Assembly (NCBI RefSeq): GCF_900176655.1 | Contig: NZ_LT838842.1 | Coordinates: forward strand, 83,880 to 147,879 | DNA: 64,000 nucleotides | Reading direction: 5' to 3' | From: Collinsella vaginalis | Lineage (GTDB): Bacteria; Actinomycetota; Coriobacteriia; Coriobacteriales; Coriobacteriaceae | Shown: positions 54,890-63,588 of the stretch, piece by piece | Numbering within the stretch: position 1 is the first letter of the stretch | Layout: each line of letters begins with the position of its first letter | Notes under the pieces: model-generated | Seen by the model: only the letters and a program-made list of their open reading frames with translations | Database searches by the model: none | What the model was told of the DNA's origin: nothing | Program-made: the position numbers and the translations under genes

Positions 54890-56254
54890 TTAATTGGAGG
54901 AACGGGACGTGAGGACCATCGCGATGGCGAACGACGACGCCACGGCGATCACGATGCCGAGCAGGGCAAAGGGGAAGTACGGTCCGATGTAGGCAACCAG
55001 GCTGAAGATGCTTGACAGGATGTACCCGTAGATGCGGACGCCGAAGGCGCAGATCACCGCGCTGGCGATGCCGGCACCCAGGCAGGCGGCGGCGAACGCC
55101 TTGCGATACTTCGAGAGCACACCGAACAGCGCCGGCTCGGTGATCCCGAGGAACGCGGAGACCACGGCACCCGCGATGACGCCCTTCTCACGCTCGTCAT
55201 CCGTCTTGAGGTACATGGCCGCAGTCGCACCCGCCATGGCGAGGTTCGCCATGAACATGGTGGGCATGAGCATGTCCCAACCCTGGTTGGCGAAGTTCTG
55301 GAGCGCAACCGGGGTCATGGCGTGGTGCAGGCCCAGGAAGACCAGAATGGGACGGGTCACGCCCATGATGAACCCGGCCAGCACCGGCGAGAAGGTGAAC
55401 AGGGCGCTCACGCCAGCGGCAAGGGCGTCACCGAAGTAGATGCCGATGGGGCCGATGACCGTGAAGGCCACGATACCGGTGACGAACAAGGAGATCAGCG
55501 GCGTGAAGACCGTGCGCATGATCTTGGGCAGGTGGCTGTCCACGAAGCGCCACACATAGCTCAGGGCCAGTGTCGCGAAGATGATGGGGATGACCGTGCC
55601 CGCATAGCTGAACACGGGAACCGGCAGCACACCGAAGAGCATGAACCGCTCGATCTCACCCGCAGCCACCGCGGCGGTCATGGCCGGGTACTGCATAGCG
55701 GCCGCGATGGCGACGGCAACGTACTGGTTCGTCTTGAAGATCTTCGCGGCGCTCGCGGCGACGAAGAACGGCAGGAAGGTGAAGACGCCGCTCGCCAGCA
55801 TGTCGAGCACGATGTAGGTGTCGGTCTGGTTGGAGATGACCCCGATGGCCGCCAGGCCCGCCAGGAGGCCCTTGATCATGCCGGCGCCGGCGATGGCGGG
55901 CACGATGGGCCCGAAGGTGCCGGACACGACGTCCATGAAGCGGATCAGGAGGTTCTTCTTGTCGGAGCCGTCCGCATCGAGGTTCTCGTCGATCGCGTCC
56001 TGCTGCGCCATGCCGAGCTGATCCATCAGCGGCTTGTAGTAGTCCTCGACGTCGGTGCCGATGACGATCTGCAGCTGCCCGCTGTTGAACTGCGCGCCGA
56101 CTACCGGGTCGATGGCGTTGAGCGTCTCGAGATCGACCGCCGCCTCGTCCTTCAGCGCGAACCGCAGCCGCGTCATGCAGTGCCAGGCGTTCGACACGTT
56201 CTGCTTGCCGCCCACCGCCTCGATGATCTGCGCCGCCGCATCAGAGTGCGTCAT
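54890..56254 (-). CDS. PTS sugar transporter, EIIBC (glucose/sucrose/beta-glucoside family)
   Basis: A 454-residue phosphotransferase component with an N-terminal IIB domain (about 1-85) and a IIC membrane domain (about 105-450, ten helices). The phosphorylated cysteine is C26 in NAWHCMTRLRFAL, and the IIC loop GITEPALFG is the substrate-binding signature of the family. The IIA domain is absent and must come from elsewhere. The ATG at 56254 follows AAGGAGG. It is divergent from the RspA-like gene, and a GntR regulator lies beyond, so the substrate may be a sugar whose acid is dehydrated by that enzyme. The exact sugar is unknown. Confidence 0.9.
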   Translation of the reverse strand: MTHSDAAAQIIEAVGGKQNVSNAWHCMTRLRFALKDEAAVDLETLNAIDPVVGAQFNSGQLQIVIGTDVEDYYKPLMDQLGMAQQDAIDENLDADGSDKKNLLIRFMDVVSGTFGPIVPAIAGAGMIKGLLAGLAAIGVISNQTDTYIVLDMLASGVFTFLPFFVAASAAKIFKTNQYVAVAIAAAMQYPAMTAAVAAGEIERFMLFGVLPVPVFSYAGTVIPIIFATLALSYVWRFVDSHLPKIMRTVFTPLISLFVTGIVAFTVIGPIGIYFGDALAAGVSALFTFSPVLAGFIMGVTRPILVFLGLHHAMTPVALQNFANQGWDMLMPTMFMANLAMAGATAAMYLKTDDEREKGVIAGAVVSAFLGITEPALFGVLSKYRKAFAAACLGAGIASAVICAFGVRIYGYILSSIFSLVAYIGPYFPFALLGIVIAVASSFAIAMVLTSRSSN

Positions 56255-56439
56255 GTGTTCCTCCTTGTAGTAGCGTGCCGACGCCGTGTCGGCACCGGAC
56301 TCCATTGGTCCGCGTGGCTCGGATCTTCCTGGTGGACAGGCACCCGCTCCGTTCCCACGCGGCCGATGCACCGAATACTACCAATCCAATCTTCTGTTCG
56401 ATATGGGGGTCACATTCGGTCAAATTCATATATAGGCAG

Positions 56440-56452
56440 TTGAATGCTTCAA
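56440..56452. promoter_or_regulatory. Dyad TTGAA-TGC-TTCAA between PTS and rspA genes
   Basis: A symmetric 13-base site in the divergent promoter region, 136 nt before the dehydratase start and about 190 nt before the PTS start. It is a candidate operator for the nearby GntR/UTRA regulator. Confidence 0.4.
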
Positions 56453-56588
56453 TTCGGATCCCTTCCAAGAGAAATTGGACTGGAATATTGCCCGATTTAA
56501 CCTGTTTCCCAATCCACGTTGACCGCGCTTTCCCCACTTTGGTTCAATGCCGACAGGATAAGCACGCGAGACAGGGAACGAGGACCGC

Positions 56589-57788
56589 ATGTCGCCCACC
56601 GTCATCACCGACGTCAAAAGCTACGTCTTGAAACCCGATAAGCACAACCTCATCGTGGTACGCGTCGAGACCGACGCGGGAGTGGTCGGCGTTGGTTGCG
56701 CAACCTTCCAGTTCCGCCCCACTGCCGTGCAGGCTGCCGTCGACGAGTACCTGAGGCCGTTCCTCCTGGGCAAGGACGCCAACCAGATCGAGGACCTGTG
56801 GAGCGCCATGTTCTACAACTCGTATTGGCGCAACGGGCCGGTGCTCAACAACGCCATCTCCGGCGTGGACATGGCCCTGTGGGATATCAAGGGAAAACTC
56901 GCGCACATGCCCCTCTACCAGCTATGGGGAGGCAGGTCGCGCACGGCCATCCCCGCCTACACGCACGCGGTCGCCGACACCTTCGCCGACCTGTGCGACC
57001 AGATCAACGGCTACCTCGTCGAAGGCTACCGTTTCATCAGGGTCCAACTGGGATTCTACGGCGGTACGGCGGCTGACCTGCCCCTGCCCGACCAGCCGCT
57101 CGAGGGCTCGTACTTCGACCCCGAGCGCTACCTCTCCGCTCATCTCGCGCTCTTCCGCGATGTGTACGGGCGGTACGGCGATCGCTTCCAGATGCTGCAC
57201 GACGTGCACGAGCGCCTGACGCCCAGCCAGGCGCTGCGCCTCGCCAAAGGAGCCGAGCCGTACAACCTCTTCTTCCTCGAGGACCCCGTGCCCCTTGAAC
57301 AGAACGAGTGGCTGGGCAGGATACGGGCGCAGACGGCCACACCGATCGCCACCGGAGAGCTGTTCAACAACCCACGGGAGTGGATCGACCTGCTCCGCAA
57401 CCGCGATATCGACTTCCTGAGGATCCACGTGTCCCAGGTGGGCGGCATCACCCCCGCGCTCAAGATCGCCCACGTCGCCGAGGCCATGGGCGTGCGCATC
57501 GCCTGGCACACCCCCTCGGACATCTCCCCCATCGGTCTTGCGGTGAACGCGCACCTGAACGTCCACCTGCGCAACGCCGCCATCCAGGAGCACATCGAGG
57601 TGCCGCAGAACACGCGCGAGGTCTTTGAGGGCGCGCCTGAGGTGCGCGGCGGGTTCATCTACGCGCCTGAGGAGGACGGTATCGGCGTATCCTTCGATCC
57701 TGCTGCGGCGCTGCGGTTCCCCGGGCAGTTCAAGGAGCACCCTTGGACGCAGAGCCGCGTCATCGACGGCACGGTCGTAGCCCCGTAA
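56589..57788 (+). CDS. Mannonate-dehydratase-like enolase-superfamily protein (RspA family)
   Basis: A 399-residue member of the mandelate-racemase/muconate group, D-mannonate/gluconate dehydratase clade. Metal ligands fall in LHDVHE (about 204-208), FFLEDP (229-234) and TGELF (about 255-259); the catalytic-site histidine block is AWHTPSD, and [12 protein letters not shown] is also typical. Clade members range from efficient D-mannonate dehydratases to enzymes with low activity on several sugar acids, so exact activity is uncertain. The ATG follows GGGAACGAGGA-like sequence weakly. The locus with a PTS transporter and GntR repressor indicates sugar-acid catabolism. Confidence 0.88.
   Translation: MSPTVITDVKSYVLKPDKHNLIVVRVETDAGVVGVGCATFQFRPTAVQAAVDEYLRPFLLGKDANQIEDLWSAMFYNSYWRNGPVLNNAISGVDMALWDIKGKLAHMPLYQLWGGRSRTAIPAYTHAVADTFADLCDQINGYLVEGYRFIRVQLGFYGGTAADLPLPDQPLEGSYFDPERYLSAHLALFRDVYGRYGDRFQMLHDVHERLTPSQALRLAKGAEPYNLFFLEDPVPLEQNEWLGRIRAQTATPIATGELFNNPREWIDLLRNRDIDFLRIHVSQVGGITPALKIAHVAEAMGVRIAWHTPSDISPIGLAVNAHLNVHLRNAAIQEHIEVPQNTREVFEGAPEVRGGFIYAPEEDGIGVSFDPAAALRFPGQFKEHPWTQSRVIDGTVVAP
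56695..56704. promoter_or_regulatory. GTTGCGCAAC palindrome inside the dehydratase gene
   Basis: A fifth copy of the 10-mer, about 105 nt into the coding sequence (codons for VGCAT). Its position inside a gene makes chance or an internal operator both possible. Confidence 0.25.
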
Positions 57789-57806
57789 CGGGCCCTCGAC
57801 ACACGG

Positions 57807-58526
57807 CTACGCATCCACCGAGACGAGCCGCGCGCGATGGATCTCCCGATCGAAGGGGCGGATGTAGGACACCGCGTATTCGATGGCCGTGACCTCGCTG
57901 ATCTCGAAGACCCGACCCGTTGAGAGCACCGCGCGGTTCTGGATGTGCATCGCGGGCTCGCTCTTTCTGCACCCGAGGAGCTGAGCCTCGCCCCGCGTGA
58001 GGTTCTTCGGCGCATAGGTGCTCATATAGTGCGAGATACGGTATCCCTTCGCCTCGACATACGCTTGGATCGAGCTCTCCACTACGGCAGGCGTGAGGTC
58101 GGGGAAGAGCGATGCCGGCAGACTCGAGGTCTCGATCTGCTCGATGACCCCGTTCACGATACGGAGCCTGAGGAAGCGCCACACGAGCTCCGTCTCGGGA
58201 ACCTGAAAGATCTGCATCTCCTCAGCTGTCGCCGGCCCCCTGCCGAACTCCAGGCACTTCGAGACGATCTTCGCATACGGCGCCCGGGTCAGGGAGTTGA
58301 AGACGAGTGGATTGATGCGGAACTGGTCGCGCACGTAGATCCCCGACCCCTGGACGAGCTCCACGACCCCAATGTCCGCGAGGTTGCGGACCGCCGCCTG
58401 GACGGTGTACCGCGAGACCCCGTACGCCTGGGCGAGCTCGCGTTGCGTGGGGAGCTTCCCGCCGGGGTACTGGCGCTGGTAGATCTTGCTCAGCAGATCC
58501 TGGACGATGAACTCCGATTTCTTCAT
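57807..58526 (-). CDS. GntR-family transcriptional regulator (HutC/UTRA type)
   Basis: A 239-residue regulator. The winged helix spans about 5-70, with GGKLPTQRELAQAYGVSRYTVQAAVRNL (recognition helix) and VELVQGSGIYV. The UTRA ligand-binding domain fills the rest. HutC-type GntR repressors sense sugar phosphates or small effectors. It lies 18 nt from the convergent dehydratase gene and, with the PTS gene, likely controls this locus. The ATG at 58526 follows GGGAG. Confidence 0.9.
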   Translation of the reverse strand: MKKSEFIVQDLLSKIYQRQYPGGKLPTQRELAQAYGVSRYTVQAAVRNLADIGVVELVQGSGIYVRDQFRINPLVFNSLTRAPYAKIVSKCLEFGRGPATAEEMQIFQVPETELVWRFLRLRIVNGVIEQIETSSLPASLFPDLTPAVVESSIQAYVEAKGYRISHYMSTYAPKNLTRGEAQLLGCRKSEPAMHIQNRAVLSTGRVFEISEVTAIEYAVSYIRPFDREIHRARLVSVDA

Positions 58527-58730
58527 GGTGCGCTCCCGCCCCGTTCGATGCATGTTGCCAACGCCATGGTGTCATGTCGGCCCGGCAGCGCGCAAGGGAT
58601 CTCGGCCCGCGTGTATCCCAGACTTCCGCCTTGTCTGCGCTGCATGGATGCAGACGCGCAACACCTGGAAGCCCGTGCGCCGCCCACCCTGACCTAGGCA
58701 GGCGCCACGCACCGGACCTGCCGGTACGGG

Positions 58731-58760
58731 AAAAGGGGCCCGCCCGGAAGCAAGCCCCTT
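58731..58760 (-). terminator. Terminator of the SHIRT-repeat surface protein
   Basis: AAGGGGC (58733-58739) pairs with GCCCCTT (58754-58760). On the minus strand TTTT follows, 38 nt after the stop. Confidence 0.6.
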
Positions 58761-58797
58761 CATGTGCGCCGGATCGCGCGGGTGGCGCCGTGCCCTG

Positions 58798-61133
58798 TTA
58801 TCGCTTCTCGTTGCGCGCGCGACGGCGCAGCGCCAGGCTGCCGAGACCCGCTGCCGCGCCGGTTGCCGCAGCGGCAGCGGCGACGATCATCGCGTCCCCT
58901 GTGGCAGGGAGCTTGGCTGAGGACTTCTTCACCGCGGGCGTCTTCTTCCCCGGCTTCTTGCCCGTGTCGGTGCCGGGATCCGCCGGGCCGGGCTTCACCG
59001 GATCGGCGACGAACTCCCAGAGGCCCACGAGGGAGATGTCCTCGGTCAGCGCGATGGAGCTTTCGGTGAACTCGTTGCCCGGAGCGACGCTGTCCCGATA
59101 CCAACCCTTGAACACCCAGGTGCCGCCATCAACCTTATGGTCGGACGGCGTGGGCACGGTCGCTGGGGTTCCGTGCTCGGCCTCGACCTCCGCAGGGGCA
59201 GTGAGGTTCCCCGGCAGATCTTTACCCGGAGTGCCGGAAACATAGGAGAACGTGACCCGGTGCACGGCGGGGCGGAACTCCCAGGCACCCACGAGCGCCA
59301 GATCCTCATCGCCCATGGTGATCGAAGCGCCCGAAACCTCATTGCCCTCGGCGATGGCACCCTTGTACCAGCCTTTGAACTCCCAGCTGCCACCTTCCAC
59401 CGGCACGGAGCCAGGCGCGGGCAGGGTGAGCTCTTCGCCTGCGCGCGCCATGCCCGCCGGAGGCGCCACGATGCCGTCGGGCAGGGCTCGTCCCTCGGAG
59501 ACGGACTCATAGGAGTACGTCACGTTGTGCATGGCCGGCCGCCAATAGCCCAGAGAGACGGTGTTTGACCGGCTCGTCCCCATCGAGATCGAGGTCGAGA
59601 GGGCCGTCTGCCCGAGGATCGGAAGGTTCAAGAACCCGGCGTGGGGCACCACATTGCCGGTGACGGTGCCTTGGACGTTAATGAGCTGCATCCCCTGGGT
59701 CTCGGCGAGCTCGGCGGCTTTCTCATCGGAGATCGTCAGCGTCCGCGAGGCGGGATCCGGGGAACCCGCGGCAGCGTGCTCGGCCAGGGGCACTGCACGG
59801 AGCTTCATGTTCGAGACGATGGTCTCGCCCTTGCTCTTCCCCGGCGCAGCCACCACGTTGGCCTCGCGGATCTTCTCGGCGTCGCCGTGGCGCAGGATCG
59901 TGCGGATGGTGAGTGTGTGGCTGCCTCCGGTCTTCACATCGAAGCGCGTCTTGGGGCTGGCGTTGCTCACAAGCGAGGAGAAGCTCGCCTTGGTGTTCCC
60001 GAGATCTGCGCCCGTGTTGGGATCGACGATGTTGAGACGCTCGCGGGCGGCGTTCAGCACGTACAGGGGACGCCATGAGTAGCTCTCGAACTCAAGGGAC
60101 AGGGTCTCCGGAACGGAGATGCCCTCGCCGAGCTCGATATTGAGGTCGACATACGTATAGGACCTGTCGTTCGCCGCAGTCGGCAACTCGTTGTTGCCGG
60201 AGAGCAGCTCACTGTAGTTGCGGCTCAGCACCGGAAGCCACTGGTTCGAGGCAGCGGGGTTCTTGTAGACGACCATCGCGGTAGAGTTGTCCATGGAGAA
60301 CTCGGAGCCTAGGACGACCTCGTTCACGGACGTGCGGTCGTCTTTCTTGACATAGGTGTCAACGACGGTGACGTCGCCGGTCGCATCGTCCCGGGTGGTG
60401 CTGTGCAGCGGGCTGTTGGGGAGGAAGTCCTCGGCGGGGGTGTTCCCGTTCACCCGGATCGAGACGGAACCGGGCGCAAATCGCCTGAGACCGCCGGTCA
60501 GCGCCTGGAACAGGCCGAAGTTGCTGTCGGGCAGTGGTGAGTCGGGCTCGGTAAGGCTGAAGTAGATGCCGTACAGACGGGCATCTGCAGGGATGCCGTT
60601 GGGGAAAGCCGTTGAGATGAGGTCCTCCGAGGAGAAGAAGCGGGCGCCCGGGGCGACCTTCCCGTTCACCGGCGGTTGATCTGACCATCCGAGGAAGACC
60701 TTGCCCAGGCCGCGCAGGGAACCCTGGTTCACGATCGGCGCGCCGATCTTGTCAGTCGGCTGGGTGAAATCGCGCACGGTGTCCTGCTTGGTGCGGGACT
60801 CGTTCGTCCACTGGCCCACGAGGCTCACGGAGCCGGCGTACGTGCCCTGGGCTTCCGGTGCCGCAGCACGCAGCGCCTCTCCGACGGGGGTGGACTCCTG
60901 CGCCGTGGGGGTAACGTCGTCGACGGGCGATGATGAGGTGGAGGGGTCTCCTCGGAACCGGACGCGCTCTCTTGCGAGGTGGCGTCGCTCCCAGCTGCAG
61001 CCTCGTCAGCAGACCTCTGCTCTGTATTGACGACAGCAGGTGCCCCGGTTTCGGAGACGGTCTCAGCGTATGCGTTCGTGGCAGGGACTCCTCCGCCAAC
61101 GAGCGCGATCTTCGGAATGGTCTGCTTTCTCAT
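58798..61133 (-). pseudogene. Wall-anchored SHIRT-repeat surface protein with an N-terminal frameshift
   Basis: The main frame (58798 to about 60935) encodes a large surface protein. It has a beta-rich N-terminal region and then two SHIRT-like repeats, as in streptococcal adhesins: one around 59530-59270 (HNVTYSYES to ALVGAWEF) and one around 59265-58985 (HRVTFSYVSGTPGKDLP to SLVGLWEF). It ends with a Pro/Gly/Lys spacer, LPATGD, a membrane helix and RRRARNEKR. The start codon and signal peptide (MRKQTIPKIALVGGG, ATG at 61133) lie in another frame. The frames meet near 60940, where a run of four C (minus strand) after GAGGAGA would read through as EETPSTSSSPVDDV if one more C were present. So it is frameshifted, phase-variable or mis-sequenced. 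It likely works in adhesion. Confidence 0.75.
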
Positions 61134-61200
61134 GGTGCCTCCTGGTTCGAGCCCGTCTGTTGCAACTGCGCTGATGGGCTTGGCGGGGGTGTCTTCTGCA

Positions 61201-61210
61201 GTTGCGCAAC
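61201..61210. promoter_or_regulatory. GTTGCGCAAC palindrome, copy 4 (SHIRT-repeat protein)
   Basis: Perfect palindrome 68 nt upstream of the start codon. Close by are two other dyads, ATAGTAT-CGA-ATACTAT (61218-61234) and GTGTACAC (about 61241), so the promoter region is unusually rich in symmetric sites. Confidence 0.55.
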
Positions 61211-61609
61211 CAACGTGATAGTATCGAATACTATAGAAATGTGTACACTATATGGATAATCTAACAGTTCACCATAAACAATACAAAACACCAGGTAATT
61301 TGATTGCTTCATATTGTTCAAGAGGTTTTTTAAACCCTTTTTTATTATCATTTTCTAATATATGACATTTATAATATATATTTACAAAGACATTATATGC
61401 AATATTAATAATGTATTATCCATTTCAATGCCATATAAAAGACCCCAAGCCCGTTTCGACCAATGGATATGTCCATGATCAAAACGAGCTCGGGGTCACA
61501 TGCTTGAGCGCTAGAATTTCGGCACATTTGGATAATGAGCCAATGCTACAAGCACTATTCCGACGGGGCTATCAGGCAGTCATGAGCATGCCAAGATCGT
61601 ATCGCGCCT
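61211..61609. other. AT-rich gap between surface protein and aldolase
   Basis: No gene is seen in 399 bases. Positions 61255-61430 are the most AT-rich stretch in the window, in sharp contrast to the flanking genes. They contain several TATAAT-like and T-tract sequences. The aldolase terminator follows. Confidence 0.65.
61434..61497 (-). terminator. Long imperfect hairpin, terminator of the aldolase gene
   Basis: GACCCCAAGCCCGTTTCGA pairs, with a few mismatches, with the sequence ending AACGAGCTCGGGGTC. The arms are ~26 bases. On the minus strand the stem is followed by TTTTATATGG. Confidence 0.7.
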
Positions 61610-62461
61610 TTACGCCCGACCGACGGAGCCCAGGTTCTCCATGCGGGTCTTCACGATCTTCGTGATCTCCGCCATGCCCTGCTTGGCAGGCTTCTTCGGA
61701 TCAAAGTTGTCCGGGTTCTCGGCCATGTAGGCCATGAATCCCTTGGTGTATGCCTGGCGCAGCTCGGTCGCGTAATTCACCTTGGAGATGCCGTTCTTGA
61801 TAGCCTCGGCGACCTGCTCGTCAGGCACGCCCGAGGTGCCGTGCAGCACGAGCGGGATGTCGATCTTGGCCGCGATGGCGCGCACGACGTCCTGCTGCAC
61901 GTGCGGGGTGCCGTGATAGATTCCGTGAGCGGTACCCACACCGATCGCGAGACTCGTGCAGCCCGTGCGCTCCACGAACTCAAGCGCCTCATCGGGATCG
62001 GTGTAAGGGTTCTCCCCCTCAACCAGCGGACCGTCGTCCTCTTTGCCGCCGACCTTGCCAAGCTCGGCCTCGACCGGAATCCCCAGGGCGCGGCCCACGC
62101 GGGCGACCGGGGCGGTGACGGCGATGTTCTCCTCAAACGGCACGTGGCTGCCGTCGATCATCACGGAGGTGTAGCCCGTCTTCATGGCCTGCATGCAGCG
62201 GTCGAAACCGTCGCCGTGATCGAGGTGGAGGGCCACCGGAACCGAAGCGCGAGCCGCGGCGGCGGAGACGATACCATAGAAATAATCGAGACCCGCCGAC
62301 TTGATGGTGCCCGGGGTGGTCTGCATGATCACCGGGGACTTCGTCTCCTCGGCAGCCGCAAGAATCGCCATGACAAACTCGAGGTTCTCCACGTTGAAGG
62401 CGCCGACACCGTAGTGGTTCTTGCGCGCTTCCTTGAGCATCTCCATGGTGGTGACCAGCAT
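61610..62461 (-). CDS. fba: Class II fructose/tagatose-bisphosphate aldolase
   Basis: A 283-residue zinc aldolase cleaving fructose- or tagatose-1,6-bisphosphate to two triose phosphates. The catalytic Asp and first zinc His are in HLDHGDGFD (D81, H82). The second and third zinc histidines are in GVGTAHGIYHG and LVLHGTSG. The short form resembles KbaY/GatY as much as Fba, so tagatose-bisphosphate is possible. It is divergent from a DeoR regulator, a pairing typical of catabolic loci. The ATG at 62461 follows a GGGAGC-like site. Confidence 0.92.
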   Translation of the reverse strand: MLVTTMEMLKEARKNHYGVGAFNVENLEFVMAILAAAEETKSPVIMQTTPGTIKSAGLDYFYGIVSAAAARASVPVALHLDHGDGFDRCMQAMKTGYTSVMIDGSHVPFEENIAVTAPVARVGRALGIPVEAELGKVGGKEDDGPLVEGENPYTDPDEALEFVERTGCTSLAIGVGTAHGIYHGTPHVQQDVVRAIAAKIDIPLVLHGTSGVPDEQVAEAIKNGISKVNYATELRQAYTKGFMAYMAENPDNFDPKKPAKQGMAEITKIVKTRMENLGSVGRA

Positions 62462-62775
62462 GTTCGAGCTCCCTTCTGCCCGTCCGCTGCCGGGCGATCA
62501 TCCGCCGCGCCCCTCTGGCCGACGCCGATGCCTCCACTATACGAGATGTGCCGCCCTCGCCTGCGCCGTCTTTCGGGGTGTCAGTGGCTAAAAATCCGAT
62601 CACACGCAAACGAAGGAAAGGAAAGTGTGCTCCCATTTCTCTTAAAGCCTGTTATATCGTCCATTTTGTTTCCTCATTTCCATCGTATCGTGTAAAAGAT
62701 GGGGAACTGATTTTCTTTTTTCTTCTTTAAAAGAAAGTTGAGAAAATAACCCGAGACCGACGATAAGGGGCTGCC
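62462..62775. promoter_or_regulatory. Divergent aldolase/deoR control region
   Basis: 314 bases between divergent genes. The deoR-proximal half is AT-rich and contains nested symmetry: TTCTTT-A-AAAGAA (62723-62735) inside TTTTCT...AGAAAA (62711-62716 and 62741-62746). It is a likely operator of the DeoR protein. Confidence 0.5.
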
Positions 62776-63588
62776 ATGGCACGCCGACCGAAACGCACAA
62801 CCCGCACGTTCGCTGAAGAGCGACAGACAGCCATCCTCGATATGCTCGAGCATGAGACGACCGTGCAGGTCGCCGATCTAGCCCGGATCTTCGGCGTGTC
62901 CTCCGTCACCGCGCGCGCCGACCTCGACGCGCTCGCCTCCGCCGGCAAACTGCGACGCACCCATGGCGGTGCGATCTCCCTGCAGCGAACTCTCACGGTG
63001 TCGGTGCAGGACCGTCGCGTGAATGTGAACGCCGATGCCAAACGTGCCATCGCCGCCGTAGCGCTCGAGTTGGTGCACGACGGCGACACCCTGATCGTGG
63101 ATTCCGGCACCACAGCCCTCGAGTTCGTGCGCGCCCTTGACGTCAGATCGGGCATCACCGTGATCACCGCCGACATGACCATTGCGGACTACATAGATGA
63201 GAGCCTGCCCTCCATCAGCGCCGTCGTCCTCGGTGGCTCGCTGAGAAAGGGGCATCGCTACCTATACGGACCCCTCACCCAGGCGGCGCTCGCAGAGCTC
63301 CATGCCGATCTCGCAGTCATCTGCCCTGGCGGTTTCGTCACCTCGCGCGGTTTCATGACCGACTTCCCGCAGATGGCCGAGGTGAAGAAGGGAATGTTGG
63401 ACGCCGCTGCACGCCGTGTCGCCTTGATGGATGCAAGCAAGATATCAGCTCGCAGCATGCTGCGTTTCGCGGATATAGACGACCTCGACGACATCGTGAT
63501 GGACCGCGACCCCGCCGGTATCATCGCCGCTACCATCGCTGAGTTGCCCGAAGACCGCCGTCCCTGGCTCCATCTCGCGGCGAGATAG
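62776..63588 (+). CDS. DeoR-family transcriptional regulator
   Basis: A 270-residue repressor. The N-terminal DeoR helix-turn-helix (about 14-70) reads ERQTAILDMLEHETTVQVADLARIFGVSSVTARADLDALASAGKLRRTHGGA, then a sugar-phosphate-binding ISOCOT domain with DGDTLIVDSGTTALEF and MDASKISARSM. These regulators respond to phosphorylated sugars such as tagatose-6-phosphate or fructose-1-phosphate. The divergent aldolase is the obvious target. The ATG at 62776 follows AAGGGG. Confidence 0.9.
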   Translation: MARRPKRTTRTFAEERQTAILDMLEHETTVQVADLARIFGVSSVTARADLDALASAGKLRRTHGGAISLQRTLTVSVQDRRVNVNADAKRAIAAVALELVHDGDTLIVDSGTTALEFVRALDVRSGITVITADMTIADYIDESLPSISAVVLGGSLRKGHRYLYGPLTQAALAELHADLAVICPGGFVTSRGFMTDFPQMAEVKKGMLDAAARRVALMDASKISARSMLRFADIDDLDDIVMDRDPAGIIAATIAELPEDRRPWLHLAAR

